DNA of 64,000 nt from Trematomus loennbergii (GCA_012861695.1 JAAOOA010000633.1:160001-224000); one strand, 5' to 3'; positions 1-13,257 are shown, numbered from the stretch's first letter. Notes: a model not told the origin generated them from the letters alone. Program-made: numbers and translations.

Positions 1-856
1 GCCCCGGGCCGGAACTAGGCCTAGTGGAAACGCAACCAAAAATGGGCCCGGCACGACACGGCACGCTTAAACCGCGCTCCGCGCCATGGTGGAAATGCGC
101 CATAATACTCTGAAACTAAAGACCTGGTCCGCTCCTGAGAGGTGAGCTTATATCCTTCTCTTGGGATCTGACTAATTACTGGAAGTCTATGGAACAGATG
201 CCGTGTTGACGTTACATACTTGGGCGTATTAGGAAGATTTCAGGTAAAGCTTATATCTTACAAAAGTCTGGGAAAGAGGGAAATGATCTCATAGAAATGC
301 AACTGTTCTTTTGCTAAAGGAAGCACATGGCTTCACGAGGTTTATTGATCAAATATCTGTTATTCTTCATCAAAGTGTACTCAAAGCCGTTCATACCCTG
401 CTCTATTCCACAGATCTTAAGGGTCTCTTTGCAGGTTAATGTCGTGTCAAATGATCATATAATCATTTAAAACATACAGTCTTATACTAGATGACACAGG
501 TGTATCACGGTTCAGTAGATATTAAACACAGGTAACTCATGTCTCAACACCGTTTATTATACGGTTACATGCCGCCTTACATTAGCACGTTGCCCATAAA
601 CTACATGTCCCACAATGCATCTCATTTTGTGACACTACCCTAGACTTCTGCTTTCAGACGAAGTTAATTATGAAGTTATTACCCTATTATTGTACACTGG
701 ACCCCAGGTCACCTGGTTGATACAAGTCTCTGATGGACCCCCTGCTCCTTCATGGTGTCTTTATTATTACGTTTGACTCTGAACACACGTCAGGAACAGA
801 ACCTGAAATAGAGAAATGCTTACCAGGTTTTTGCTGGTTGTACTTTATCTACATGA
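1..856. other. Intergenic sequence, no gene recognised
   Basis: I see no coding exon or RNA gene here. The first ~110 bases are GC-rich and palindrome-rich (GGGCCCGGC-type strings), unlike the AT-rich DNA that follows. They could be the end of a transposable element cut by the window edge. The rest is ordinary AT-rich sequence. Confidence 0.4.
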
Positions 857-1384
857 CTGTACGTAATGTTACTCTGATCCGGTTACTTATGTTGTGGCAG
901 ATATTTAAGTAAGCTTTCTTAACGCTAATGTTATAATAGTCAGATTGCTCTGAAGATGGGAGGGGATATTCTATTAATTTTCACGTTCACACAGTCGGTG
1001 ATTTTGGCCGGCCATCTTTCTGTATTTCCTCTATCCTGTAATATGAATTGATCGCTTTAAACTCTGCACACTGTTGTTATCAGCTGTTCCACCATGGTTG
1101 CTACCTCAACCTGTAATAGATTTATCCTTATTGAAACAGTCTGAGGACAAGGATTTAACATGGACATTAAATAAATCAACAGTAGGTGGCGATATATGCT
1201 CCAAGTGGAAGCAATTCGCCATTAAAGCAAAGAAGAAAAAGAACTCCGCACAGTTGATCTTTTATCCTGGAACCTATCCTGCTCCGGAGGCTAGCCGTTC
1301 AGCATAAGTTATCTAGTTAAAGAAAGCTTACTTAAATATCTGCCACAACATAAGTAACCGGATCAGAGTAACATTAAGTACAGT
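857..1384. repeat. Long inverted repeat (about 64-bp arms) around a ~400-bp centre
   Basis: Bases 857-920 reappear as a near-perfect reverse complement at 1320-1384; both arms contain GATCCGGTTACTTATGTTGT or its complement. The centre is about 400 bp and contains a 77-codon open frame (1074-1307) that I cannot assign. The structure could be a small non-autonomous DNA transposon or an inverted duplication able to form a hairpin RNA. No convincing target-site duplication is visible at the outer edges, so the class is undetermined. Confidence 0.6.
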
Positions 1385-2426
1385 CCGCGGCACTGTGAGT
1401 GCAGACCTCGATGTGTCCCATTATCATTCATATCATATCACATCATAATGTATCATATATATCCTTATCTGAGTCAGCTTCTTGAGTCGTATCTGGCCGT
1501 GCAACACTCACAGTGTCACATACTGTATGCAGAAGTATTATTTTAAGCAACACATTAAGTTGACGAAACACTCGAGTCAAATGTAATTAAAGTCAGATCC
1601 ACTCGTGTCTTAGACGGGGCAGTGATATCATAAACCTGTTAATGTACGCATTCAAACACTTTTTCTTTTACCAGCTGTATTCACCTTGCAGGTGCAGCTA
1701 TGTGGCTTTGATCCTGGATAAAGTGTTTAAGTCATGGATGTTTAAAGTTTAACTTCATATTTGACTAATATTATAGTTGACTTTTCATTCAGGAAGTATG
1801 ACGCTGCGCTGTCAGTACGCTAGTCCATGTTTGTGATTGGTCGAATGCTCCAAATACCACCCCTTTCATGTGAACGCGCACCGAACTAGATAGGACACGG
1901 CTCGCTTGCGATCGAGTTGATAACCAGCGTCGTAGGACAGCTTAGCGAGAGCGCGTATGTTTTGGATTAGGCCAACCGGCTAACTCAAAACATATCCAGG
2001 TTATATTGAACTAGATTCGTAGTACAGGCCCCAGGTTAGCCGCTCAGCATCAGTTGCCATGGAGATCTAGCCCGCTAAGAAGAGAACCAGCGTCGTAGGA
2101 AACCCAGAGTTTACCTGAAGTTAGCTCGCTAAGCCAAAATCCGGCTTCGTCGTACAGAGGCCTCTGGTGTTCAGGGTGTGGTTGTTTACTAGTTGTATCT
2201 TTATTTATCTCGTTTGTTGTTGTTGTTGTTATTGTTTGTTGTGGTTGTCTCTAAAGTTGTTGTCTCTGCTGCCCCCTGATCCCCTCTATTTTTTTTAATG
2301 TTCTCTTTATTATTAAGTTTGATAAACTATCACATGTTGGGAATCAAACATAGAGTAATGGTTACCAGTAGCTGGTGTTGTTGTTGTTGTTGTTGATGTT
2401 GATGTGTCTCTGCTCAGACGCGCAGC
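1385..2426. other. Intergenic sequence upstream of the acidic ORF
   Basis: No gene is recognised. A GTT-rich simple-sequence patch lies at about 2213-2260 and a second at 2375-2400. The stretch 1820-2160 is GC-richer and repeats the phrase AACCAGCGTCGTAGGA (near 1922 and 2086), which hints at an old duplicated element. Confidence 0.4.
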
Positions 2427-2723
2427 ATGGACCCTCAGGCTCTGGACCGATGTGGCGGCCGGCTGCTCTGCGGCGTGGACCTCTCCGCCGGCATGGAGTC
2501 GTTCCTCGGAGACTTCAGACGTTCCTGCTCTCCGGCCGAGTGTCTGGGACGCAACAGCATCGGGCCGCTGAGTGAGAGCGACGAAGAGGAGTGCCGTGAA
2601 GACGAGGAGGAAGAGGAGGAAGACGATGGTGATGAAGAGGAGGAGGCGGCGGCGGCGGCGCAGCAGAACGTCTTCGAGAGAGACTGTACAGAACTGGACC
2701 TGAACTTGATAGAGGAAAACTGA
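2427..2723 (+). CDS. Unrecognised acidic protein ORF, possibly a terminal exon
   Basis: A 98-codon frame runs from ATG 2427 to TGA 2721-2723. The N-terminal half is mixed (MDPQALDRCGGRLLCG...). Then comes LSESDEEE, a run of Glu/Asp over roughly residues 50-72, a short Ala run, and the tail ELDLNLIEEN. I do not recognise the family. The GC-rich codon-like composition contrasts with the AT-rich surroundings. A T-rich tract ending in CTGCTCAG lies 12 bases before the ATG, so this may be a last coding exon behind a splice acceptor and not an intact gene. AU-rich ATTTA-type motifs downstream (about 3610-3680) would suit the 3' UTR of a short-lived mRNA. Antisense frames here are low-complexity mirrors of the acidic tract. 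Alternative: chance ORF in a GC island. Confidence 0.45.
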   Translation: MDPQALDRCGGRLLCGVDLSAGMESFLGDFRRSCSPAECLGRNSIGPLSESDEEECREDEEEEEEDDGDEEEEAAAAAQQNVFERDCTELDLNLIEEN

Positions 2724-2956
2724 GGCGTTTGTAAATGAAGGCTGTCTCTCTCTGTTTTTTTTTTTTTTTTTTTTAAGCCCCTCCCCCACCCCCTCCCCTT
2801 CTTCATCGTCTCCTTGCCACCAATCAGCAAGGCTCTCAGGAACAACGCCTCCTCTCATTGGATGAGCCGGGGGAAACAGGACGACAGTGATGATGTGAAG
2901 CTGCCGCGAGAAGAGAGGTTTCAACAGTAACTCCGGGAGGACCTGCAGACACCTGG

Positions 2957-3287
2957 AGCGTTAGCGTGTAGCGTTAGCATGTAGCGTTAGTGTGCATTGT
3001 TAGCATAAGTGTGCAGTGTTAGCGCACAGTGTTAACCTGCAGCGTTAGTCTGCAGCTTTAGCGTGCAACGTTAGCCTGCAGTGTAAGCGTGTAGCGTTAG
3101 AGTGCATTGTTAGCGTGTAGCGTTAGCCTGCAGCGTTAGCGTGCATTGTTAGCGTGTAGCGTTAGCGTGTAGCGTTAGTCTACAGTGTTAACCTGCAGCG
3201 TTAGCGTGCATGTTTAGCGTGTAGTGTTAGCGTGTAGCGTTAGCGTGCATTGTTAGCGTTTAGCGTCTAGCGTTAGCATGCAGGTAG
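2957..3287. repeat. Degenerate 13-bp minisatellite
   Basis: Roughly two dozen units of consensus AGCGTGTAGCGTT are arranged head to tail, with frequent substitutions (TGCATTGTT, CTGCAGCGTT variants). The array lies just 3' of the acidic ORF and could fall in its 3' UTR. Confidence 0.8.
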
Positions 3288-3361
3288 CTTGGTCTGGGCG
3301 TCCCGGTGTCTTCCAACATGCAGCTGCTGAGTCTCAGTCTGAGGAGGCGCCACCTGCCATC

Positions 3362-3514
3362 AAACACACACAAACACACACACACACACACAAACACACA
3401 CAAACACACATACACACACACACATACACTGGGCGTGGCGTCGGCCCTCAGACTGCAGGCAGCCACTGATGCTGTCGTTCACCTGAGTGTTCACACATTC
3501 CTGTTCATCCACTC

Positions 3515-3553
<39 letters not shown>

Positions 3554-3579
3554 GCGTGTGCGTGTGCGTGTGCGTGTGG
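3362..3579. repeat. CA microsatellite followed by a TG microsatellite
   Basis: An interrupted (CA)n with AAACAC variants at about 3364-3428 is followed by (TG)n at about 3518-3580, whose last part alternates GTGTGC. The two tracts are complementary to each other. Confidence 0.85.
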
Positions 3580-4971
3580 TGGTCATGTGACTTGTGTCCA
3601 GATTAAATCCAGATATTTATTTTTATATTTATTAATTTCTCGTTATGATATCTTTGGTGATTATTAATTGATTTATTTCAGATCACTGCATCATATTTAT
3701 TTTCACTGCTAGTACTTGAAGTGATAACTTACATCACAACATTTTTTATATCTTATTTATATAATTTTTAATATATTTAACAGGCCGATCATTCAGTTTG
3801 AATTTGCAGAAAACTTCAGATCTTTTATAGGTGTTATTCTCTGGGTTTAATCTGGACTCTGCTGTGATTTGACTCCAGATGTAATTTCTGATTTGTTTTT
3901 CCCCTGAAAAAGAACAAAATGCACGTCAAAGGTCTCCGAGCGTCCGCTGCACTGAAGTTATTTACATGTTTTTCTACTGAGAATCACATTCCTGCTGATA
4001 ACCCCCCCGACCTGCAGAGAGATGATCGTCACAGCCGGTCATTTACCTTTTCAACAGGTGTGTTAGTGGGGGATCTACTCCAGTCCAATCAGTCACCTGT
4101 AGACGATGTATTGATTCATGGTTTTAGGCCTTTTTCGAGCAGATTTGTGAAATCATTTGGGATTTTCTTCAAATGAAGCCCTTATTTGGTTGGTTGGGCT
4201 TCTGGTAAAACAATATATTTGAAGAAGATGTAACGGCCGTTTCATAGACATACAAGTTTTGGATTATTAAAAATGACCTGCTGATTAATTCATAATAAAA
4301 ACATCTCCTAAATGAAAACATAATTCCCCCCATGTTCCTAAATCTGGAAAGTGTTTTTTCCAGCTGACACTAAACACAACGTGATGCATTCAAGGACACT
4401 CAACATCGGAGAGTCGATGGTCAGCTGCTGGAAAATAAAAAGGTTAAGAGATTGAAACCCCAGAGAGACAAAGTAAACAGAAACATAATTTGAAAAACAA
4501 ATGGATCATGTTTGAAAGACTCAGATGTCCAATTGTCCCTGAATGCACCTAAAGGGTAAATTAATTTCGGCTGTGACGGATCGTCGTCATTTATTTATAA
4601 TCGTGGCGACTTTACTGTTACATTTACAGACGTTTAGTTTGAACGGCAGCGACGTCACTTTGTAAGATTGTTTTCTGTTTCTTCTTCTCCGTCTAATGTC
4701 AGCGTCACATCGTGAGGGGGGGGGAAATGTACAAAAAAAGAAGTATTTTTGAACTGAAAAACATCCTCACTGTTAAAGGGAGCAGTTCAACATTTAGAGA
4801 AACTCTTTTTAAGGTGAGGTCAAAGTTTGCTAAGAGCTAACGTCTTAGCGTCACATGCTACCTGTTAGCATCACGTGCTGAAAATCTGAAATTATAACTT
4901 AAGGCTCAGTTCACACAAATCTACAAAACATTTAGGAATGAAAAATAAAAACTGCAATGTTTTCCAGGAAT
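3580..4971. other. AT-rich non-coding DNA
   Basis: No gene recognised. AU-rich motifs lie near 3610-3680, and possible polyadenylation hexamers (AATAAA) near 4295 and 4434 could end a transcript from the acidic ORF. Nothing else is supportable. Confidence 0.35.
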
Positions 4972-5361
4972 GTCCCCGTAACACACATATACAAACACAG
5001 CATCCCCGTAACACATATATACAAACACAGCATCCCCGTAACACACATATATAAACACAATGTCCCCGTAACACACATATACAAACACAGCACCCCCGTA
5101 ACACACATATACAAACACAGCATCCAAGTAACACACATATATAAACACAATGTCCCGTAACACATATATACAAACACAATGTCCCCGTAACACACATATA
5201 CAAACACAGTGTCCCCGTAACACACATACAAACATAATGTCCCTGTAAAACACATATACAAACACAATGTCCACGTAACAAACATATACAAACACAATGT
5301 CCCTGTAACACACATACAAACACAATGTCCCTGTAACACACATATACACACAGCATCCCCA
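4972..5361. repeat. 30-bp minisatellite (about 13 copies)
   Basis: Units read CCCCGTAACACACATATACA followed by AACACAGCAT or AACACAATGT, with occasional 1-4 base length variants. All frames of the array are largely open only because the unit lacks stop codons; it is not a gene. Confidence 0.9.
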
Positions 5362-7350
5362 TAGCATTAATTGTTTTTCAGCAACCTTTAGATAAAACTA
5401 CGCGCACTTAAGTATTATTCTTATCTTGAACGCAGTTTAAAATACAATCAACACTAAAAAACAGGTTACATTAAGAACTAATTACCCTTTCAAGCTAGCT
5501 AACTTGTGAATCGACCATGCTAATCGCTAATGCTAATTGCTAGCATACACATTGCATGTAAAATCAAATTCACAAATGTTAATTATAGTTAATACTGTAT
5601 TTGTCACAATAACAGACTATTCACAGCACTTAAGCCTAAACATAATTCTTTATAGCCGGCATGCTAGCAAATAACGCTAGCTTTCAGCATATGCACTTCT
5701 CAAGCTAATTGAAAGGCTAATGGCTATCGTTAGCAGTAATTTAAATCCACAGCTAAACCTCAGTAACAGACCGAGCCCGGACGTTCATGTGGTGTTTTTA
5801 CATGTTTCTTAAACCAGTGTAGCATGAGAGCATGGTGGAATTTAGCTAACTAGCCACCCGCTAAATGAGGTAATAAAAGTACTAGCCAATCAGAGCCCGT
5901 TAAACACAGCGTTAGGTTTACATCTCGAGCTGGCTGTAAAAACTATCAATGCCTCCCTGTAACACACACACACACACACACTCTCGCTCCTGGTTTCATG
6001 GGTCTGTTTGTTTCCATCGCTCCATCGCCTTACTGAACATATTATTCTGTAAATCAAAACGTTAAAAAAGGAACGAGGTGATCGGAGAGGAGGAGTTTAC
6101 TGTAGCTGTTTTTAGTCCCTCTGTTCTTTATGTTCTGCTGTTCTTTCTTAATATTTCTAATCTGATGTCTGAGCGCGACGACGAGTCGGCGATGAAACGC
6201 ATCGTGAGAAAATAAAAAATAGAAGCTTCCGGACGTTAGCGGAGGATCGGGGTTGTACAAAGTTAGCGGAGAGACTCGGACTTCTCTTGTCTTTTAGAAA
6301 TGTTTTTTATTGTATGTGATTAAAAAAAAGAAAAAAAAGAACAATGACAACATGACAATTTGAAAAAGCAGTTTGTGAATAAATTAAGTTTATTGAGAAT
6401 TATTTTACAAAGAAAGGGGAAAACTGGTGTCCTGTGTTTATTTCCATCCGTTTGGATTAAATGTTGTTTAGATCAATAACAGGAGATTAGGAGGTTATTA
6501 TTCACAGCAGGTAAGAAAGGGTGGAATATTGTTGCAAATGTTTGAATAATAGTAAATAATTTACACAAACATTAACATTTTACAACAAAGATGATAATAA
6601 TATGGCAATAAAGAAACTTTATTTGACATTATTTAAAGAAATATGCAAACTCAGTTGCATTTTTAAGTCAAAATGTTAATAATCAGAATAATTCAGATTT
6701 ATGTGAATAAAGCAAATGTATTCCAAAAATAATATTGTGGTTTAGAAAAGGGACAATAATGTAAGACATGTAGAGAAAATGTGAAAACTTAAACTTCACT
6801 TTAAGAAGTTAAAACAAAATGAGAACAAAAATATATTTTGATTACAAAATACTACAAAAAAAAGTTGCAATTCAGAAGAAAAAGATTATTTAAAAATCCA
6901 ATACGATTGGATGAGAAGAAACACAAGGATTTTAGTCTTTACAGACCATTTACATGCACTAACACCTGCTATATAACAGAGAGTTTAAATGTGCTAATTA
7001 AAATACATAATTAATACTCAACCAAAAGTCAAATATAAGAAAAGTCACACTTTAATGTACATGAGATACTTGTTTTATTGAACAGTGAGAGTTCATATTC
7101 ATAAAAACAGTTTCCAAAATCTACCTTTTTGTTCAGCAAACAAATGGATGAGAAAGTTGTCAAACTTTTTTAAATTTCGGTAGATTTTTCTTTGCTAATT
7201 CTCTGCTTTTATTTAAAAAAATGAATATTGTTTTAATAATATATATGATATTATGCCACCTCAGAAAAACAAAGCGTAACAGACATAAACAAACCTCACA
7301 TGGAATAATAACTTTATTATAAACATCTTATTGATATAAAGGAAAGTAAA
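5362..7350. other. AT-rich intergenic DNA
   Basis: No gene recognised. GCTAGC/TTAGC-rich stretches occur at about 5500-5900. A short (CA)n lies at about 5960. From about 6300 to 7340 the sequence is strongly AT-rich. The last ~150 bases (about 7195-7350) are a diverged copy of 10010-10200, the region 3' of the hsp30-like gene. Confidence 0.5.
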
Positions 7351-9613
7351 TCAGGAACTACAAAGATATGTTATCGGGAACTCCAAAGATATGTTATCGG
7401 GAAACTACAGAGATATGTTATCAGGAACTCCAAAGATATGTTATCGGGAACTCCAAAGATATGTTATCAGGAACTACAAGATATGTTATCAGGAACTACA
7501 AGATATGTTATCAGGAACTACAGAGATATGTTATCAGGAACTACTACAGAGATATGTTATCAGGAACTACAAAGATATGTTATCAGGAACTACAAAGATA
7601 TGTTATCAGGAACTACAGAGATATGTTATCAGGAACTACTAAGATATGTTATCAGGAACTACAGAGATATGTTATCAGGAACTACTACAGATATGTTATC
7701 AGGAACTACAAAGATATGTTATCAGGAACTACAAAGATATGTTATCAGGAACTACAAAGATATGTTATCAGGAACTACAAAGATATGTTATCAGGAACTA
7801 CAAAGATATGTTATCAGGAACTCCAAAGATATGTTATCAGGAACTACAAAGATATGTTATCAGGAACTACAGAGATATGTTATCGGAACTACAAAGATAT
7901 GTTATCAGGAACTACAGAGATATGTTATCGGGAACTACAAAGATATGTTATCAGGAACTACAAGATATGTTATCAGGAACTACAGAGATATGTTATCGGG
8001 AACTACAGAGATATGTTATCAGGAACTACAGAGATATGTTATCGGGAACTACAAAGATATGTTATCAGGAACTACAAAGATATGTTATCGGGAACTACAA
8101 AGATATGTTATCAGGAACTACAGAGATATGTTATCAGGAACTACAAAGATATGTTATCAGGAACTACAAGATATGTTATCGGGAACTACAGAGATATGTT
8201 ATCAGGAACTACAAAGATATGTTATCAGGAAACTACAGAGATATGTTATCGGGAACTACAGAGATATGTTATCAGGAACTACTCAGAGATATGTTATCGG
8301 GAACTACAAAGATATGTTATCAGGAACTACTCAAGATATGTTATCAGGAACTACAAGATATGTTATCAGGAACTACAAAGATATGTTATCAGGAACTACA
8401 AAGATATGTTATCAGGAACTACTACAGAGATATGTTATCAGGAACTACAGAGATATGTTATCAGGAACTACAAAGATATGTTATCAGGAACTACAAAGAT
8501 ATGTTATCGGGAACTACAAAGATATGTTATCGGAACTACAGAGATATGTTATCAGGAACTACAGAGATATGTTATCAGGAACTACAGAGATATGTTATCA
8601 GGAACTACAGAGATATGTTATCAGGAACTACAGAGATATGTTATCAGGAACTACAAGATATGTTATCAGGAACTACAGAGATATGTTATCAGGAACTACA
8701 AAGATATGTTATCAGGAACTACAAAGATATGTTATCAGGAACTACAGAGATATGTTATCAGGAACTACAAAGATATGTTATCAGGAACTACAAAGATATG
8801 TTATCAGGAACTACTACAGAGATATGTTATCAGAACTACAAAGATATGTTATCAGGAACTACAAAGATATGTTATCAGGAACTACAAAGATATGTTATCA
8901 GGAACTACAAAGATATGTTATCAGGAACTACAGAGATATGTTATCAGGAACTACTACAGAGATATGTTATCAGGAACTACAGATATGTTATCAGGAACTA
9001 CAGAGATATGTTATCAGGAACTACAAAGATATGTTATCAGGAACTACAAAGATATGTTATCAGGAACTACAAGATATGTTATCAGGAACTACAGAGATAT
9101 GTTATCAGGAACTACAAAGATATGTTATCAGGAACTACAGAGATATGTTATCAGGAACTACAAAGATATGTTATCAGGAACTACAAAGATATGTTATCAG
9201 GAACTACAAAGATATGTTATCAGGAACTACAGAGATATGTTATCAGGAACTACAAAGATATGTTATCAGGAACTACAAAGATATGTTATCAGGAACTACA
9301 AAGATATGTTATCAGGAACTACAAGATATGTTATCAGGAACTACAAAGATATGTTATCAGGAACTACAGAGATATGTTATCAGGAACTACAGAGATATGT
9401 TATCAGGAACTACAAAGATATGTTATCAGGAACTACAAAGATATGTTATCAGGAACTACAGAGATATGTTATCAGGAACTACAAAGATATGTTATCAGGA
9501 ACTACAAAGATATGTTATCAGGAACTACAAAGATATGTTATCAGGAACTACAGAGATATGTTATCGGGAACTACAAAGATATGTTATCGGGAACTACAGA
9601 GATATGTTATCAG
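7351..9613. repeat. 23-bp minisatellite, about 98 copies
   Basis: Head-to-tail units of AGGAACTACAAAGATATG + TTATC, with AGAGAT/AAAGAT alternation and 22- to 26-base variants. No forward frame contains a stop codon, so the array shows very long open frames (over 700 codons) cycling through KDMLSGTT, RYVIRNY and KICYQELQ. This follows from a stop-free 23-base unit read in three phases and is not evidence of a protein. One single copy of the same unit sits at about 10188-10210 in the 3' flank of the hsp30-like gene, in matching flanking sequence. Confidence 0.95.
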
Positions 9614-10231
9614 ACAGGATGCTTCGCTCGGATCTTGTCGAAGCAGCAACAGGTTTTAATTCTTCATGGTTTGTTTTGTGAAAGTCAGTACTTTAAAAAT
9701 CTAATATAGCAGAGCAGTGAGTCGTTGTTATCCGTATTCAAGGCAGTAAGAGACAGTATTGAATGATATTTTACACATTCAGGTCTCCCTTCTCTTGGAG
9801 ATCGTCACAATCAAACATTCATTTTACAGGTGAAAAACTTCTCAGACAAATATGTTTCGCTGTTCAGTTAAACAGGTAAAAAAAAAAGCAGTTATTGTTA
9901 ATTTGAACTTTGACAAAATTAGATTTTTAGTCACAATATAACTTTACTCCGCTGAGTCGCTCAGTCTCAATCTCTGGGATTTTTTGTGCTAATTCTCTGC
10001 TTTAATTTAAAAAAAGGAATATTGTTGTAATAATATGTGATATTATGCCACCTCAAAAATATTATATCAGTATTTCTGACATTGTTTGTGAAGATAAACA
10101 AAGCGTAACAGACACAAACAAACCTCACATGGAATAATAACTTTATTATAAACATCTTATTGATATAAATGAAAGTGCAGGTAAATCAGGAACTACAAAG
10201 ATATGTTATTAGACGGGATGCGTCGCTCGGG
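9614..10231. repeat. Duplicated 3' flank of the hsp30-like gene
   Basis: Bases 10010-10210 repeat 7195-7370 with small changes. Bases 9614-9640 (GACAGGATGCTTCGCTCGGA) resemble 10213-10232 (GACGGGATGCGTCGCTCGGG), which lies at the hsp30 stop codon. A further scrap, CTCCGCTGAGTCGCTC near 9948, matches the hsp30 C-terminal codons. The block is the remains of a tandem duplication of the hsp30 3' end in which the coding part has been lost. A minus-strand poly(A) signal candidate (TTTATT on +) lies near 10142. Confidence 0.7.
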
Positions 10232-10829
10232 TCAGTTTTTCTCCGCTGAGTCGCTCTCTGAAGACGCGATGGCGGGCAGAACGTTGATGGGAACCAGCCT
10301 CTTCCTTCCCATCATGCACTGCTCTCTCCGGGGAGCCTGGATCTGCAGACGCCCCCCGACAGAGAGCATCTGACGGCCTCCGGTTCGACGCCGTGGGGCA
10401 GGTCCAGCTCCTGCCTGAAACTCCTGGCAGCAGGAAGAGAACGAGCCCTTCTCGTCGTCCTCTTCTCTCCGAGCGGCCGCTGACCCTCAGCTTCCTGCCG
10501 ACCTGCGTGACCTCCAGCTCCTCGGGGTGAAACGCCGCCGTGTCCAGACTCAGAGAGAAGAGGCCGTCTCGCCACAGCTCCTGGAAGACGATGGGCTGGA
10601 ACACAGCAGACGGCGAGGTGTGGTCGATCTGCTGGAAGATCCTCTGGTGCAGACGCTCCATGATCTCCATGTTCTGACGCATCTCCTGCAGGTGGCGCTG
10701 CATCTCCTGCTCCATGTGGAAGAAGATCGGCTGAACCTCGGGCCACAGGCGGCGAACCGGCCAATGAGCATCCAGGAAACACTGCATGGGGGGGGAGGCC
10801 GGCGGCGGGAAAACGCTGGGACACAACAT
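10232..10829 (-). CDS. hsp30: Hsp30-type small heat-shock protein, frame broken
   Basis: Single-exon gene on the minus strand; ATG at 10829-10827, TGA at 10234-10232. Small heat-shock proteins are cytosolic chaperones that hold unfolding proteins in a refoldable state. The N-terminus (MLCPSVFPPP, then WPVRRLWPEV) and the region EMRQNMEIMERLHQRI match fish and amphibian Hsp30. The alpha-crystallin domain follows, with FSLSLDTAAFHPEELEV and GRKLRVSG. From there the homology hops frame three times: about 10459 (apparent extra base), about 10418 (extra base in a T run), and the six-base G run at 10352-10357 (apparent missing base). After each hop the expected motifs continue (DDEKGSFS, QELDLPHGVEPEAV, RLQIQAP, then a Ser/Glu-rich tail). 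Either the consensus sequence has indel errors or this is a young pseudogene. Length would be about 200 residues, normal for Hsp30. The family assignment is firm; whether the gene is intact is not. Confidence 0.85.
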
Positions 10830-10913
10830 CCTGTTTCCTGTTTCTGAGGAAGATCAGAAAAGATTCAGAGAGAGACTGAGCTTCAGACTGTCCGACAACT
10901 GCTGCCCGATGCC

Positions 10914-10914
10914 T

Positions 10915-10920
<6 letters not shown>
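10914..10920 (-). promoter_or_regulatory. TATA box of the hsp30-like gene
   Basis: TATATAA on the minus strand, about 85 bases before the start codon, which would put transcription start roughly 55-60 bases upstream of the ATG. Uncapped short 5' UTRs with a strong TATA box are usual for heat-shock genes. Confidence 0.65.

Positions 10921-10948
<28 letters not shown>
10919..10948. repeat. (CA)n microsatellite in hsp30 promoter
   Basis: About 14 CA dinucleotides directly next to the TATA box. Confidence 0.9.
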
Positions 10949-10954
<6 letters not shown>

Positions 10955-10959
10955 CAGCT

Positions 10960-10970
10960 GGAACTTTCCA
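10960..10970. promoter_or_regulatory. Heat-shock-element-like site
   Basis: GGAACTTTCCA contains the inverted pair GAA-2nt-TTC recognised by heat-shock factor, about 45 bases upstream of the TATA box. Only two of the usual three pentamers are clear. It sits in a 25-base island between a (CA)n and a (TG)n tract. Confidence 0.5.
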
Positions 10971-12482
<1,512 letters not shown>

Positions 12483-12555
12483 GGGGGATTAGCTCAAATG
12501 GTAGAGCGCTCGCTTAGCATGCGAGAAGTAGCGGGATCGATGCCCGCATCCTCCA
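12483..12555 (+). tRNA. tRNA-Ala (AGC)
   Basis: A 73-base cloverleaf: acceptor GGGGGAT pairs with ATCCTCC, D-arm GCTC/GAGC, anticodon stem CTCGC/GCGAG with loop TTAGCAT (anticodon AGC), T-arm GCGGG/CCCGC, and discriminator A. The T loop reads ATCGATG, a departure from TTCGANN, which weakens the B box slightly. TTTT at 12563-12566 is a pol III terminator. No intron. Confidence 0.93.
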
Positions 12556-13090
12556 GCGATACTTTTGTTTTTGTAACACTTTGTAAGTCTTATCTGGAAA
12601 ATATAGTGATATAACTACTATTTCATATGTTTTAAACCACCGTGATTAGGGTCAATTAAGCGCTCCTTAGTGTGTGTGTATTTAAACCAGTGGTCCATCA
12701 GGAGTCAAGGTTTGTAGAAACTGGTAAAATTAGTTGTTTTTTTTTCAAATTGAAGGCAATAACCAAGCCTGGAAAGCAACTATAGTGCAGGGAATTAAAA
12801 TGTGAGTTACAAAGAAGCATGAGTTTACATTTAATCTCATGGTTGTCCGTAAGTAGACAGTAGAAAGGCATACTATAGACTGTATAAAGGTAAATATATA
12901 AAAGTAAGTAGAGACTGTATATAAAGTACCACAGACTATAATACAGACTGTATATATAAAAGTAAGACTGTATATATAAAGGTACGTATTATAAACTGTA
13001 TATATAAAGGTAAATACTAATACTTCGGTACAGTTCCTGGTCTCAGATCAGCTGACCGGAAAACCTCCCAAATAAGGCTTTAGGAAGTGA
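12556..13090. other. Intergenic DNA with a short degenerate tandem repeat
   Basis: Bases about 12866-13012 contain four to five loose copies of AGACTGTATATATAAAGGTA. The same phrase occurs near transposon edges at 25190 and 27830 (inverted), so it probably derives from a dispersed element. No gene seen. Confidence 0.5.
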
Positions 13091-13098
13091 TGACGTCG
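13091..13098. promoter_or_regulatory. CRE-like site upstream of egr-like gene
   Basis: TGACGTCG, one mismatch from the palindromic cAMP response element, about 310 bases upstream of the TATA box. Confidence 0.4.
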
Positions 13099-13257
13099 CT
13101 GTCCGACCTCCACGTGACACCGAGCCTTAAAAAACAAACTGATCCGGGCTGTGACGTGTCTCCGTGCTTCCGGTCATGTCTGCTATTTACTCCCGGTGAC
13201 CGACTGCAGTCCTGCCGGGGAGGAGGCCCTCTCTCCGGGGGGCTCCTGTTCCACACA

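Noticed and set aside
1074..1307. 77-codon frame between the inverted repeat arms
   Set aside because: No domain, biased toward Lys, no splice or promoter context that I can defend; listed only as part of the repeat structure.
2313..2924. Antisense 203- and 136-codon frames over the acidic ORF
   Set aside because: Low-complexity Ser/Lys mirror of the acidic and T-rich tracts, with no recognisable domain.
7368..9709. Open frames of about 690-760 codons, periodic in KDMLSGTT/RYVIRNY/KICYQELQ
   Set aside because: They come from a 23-base unit that lacks stop codons in all forward phases; period is not a codon multiple and all three frames are equally open, so no protein is implied.
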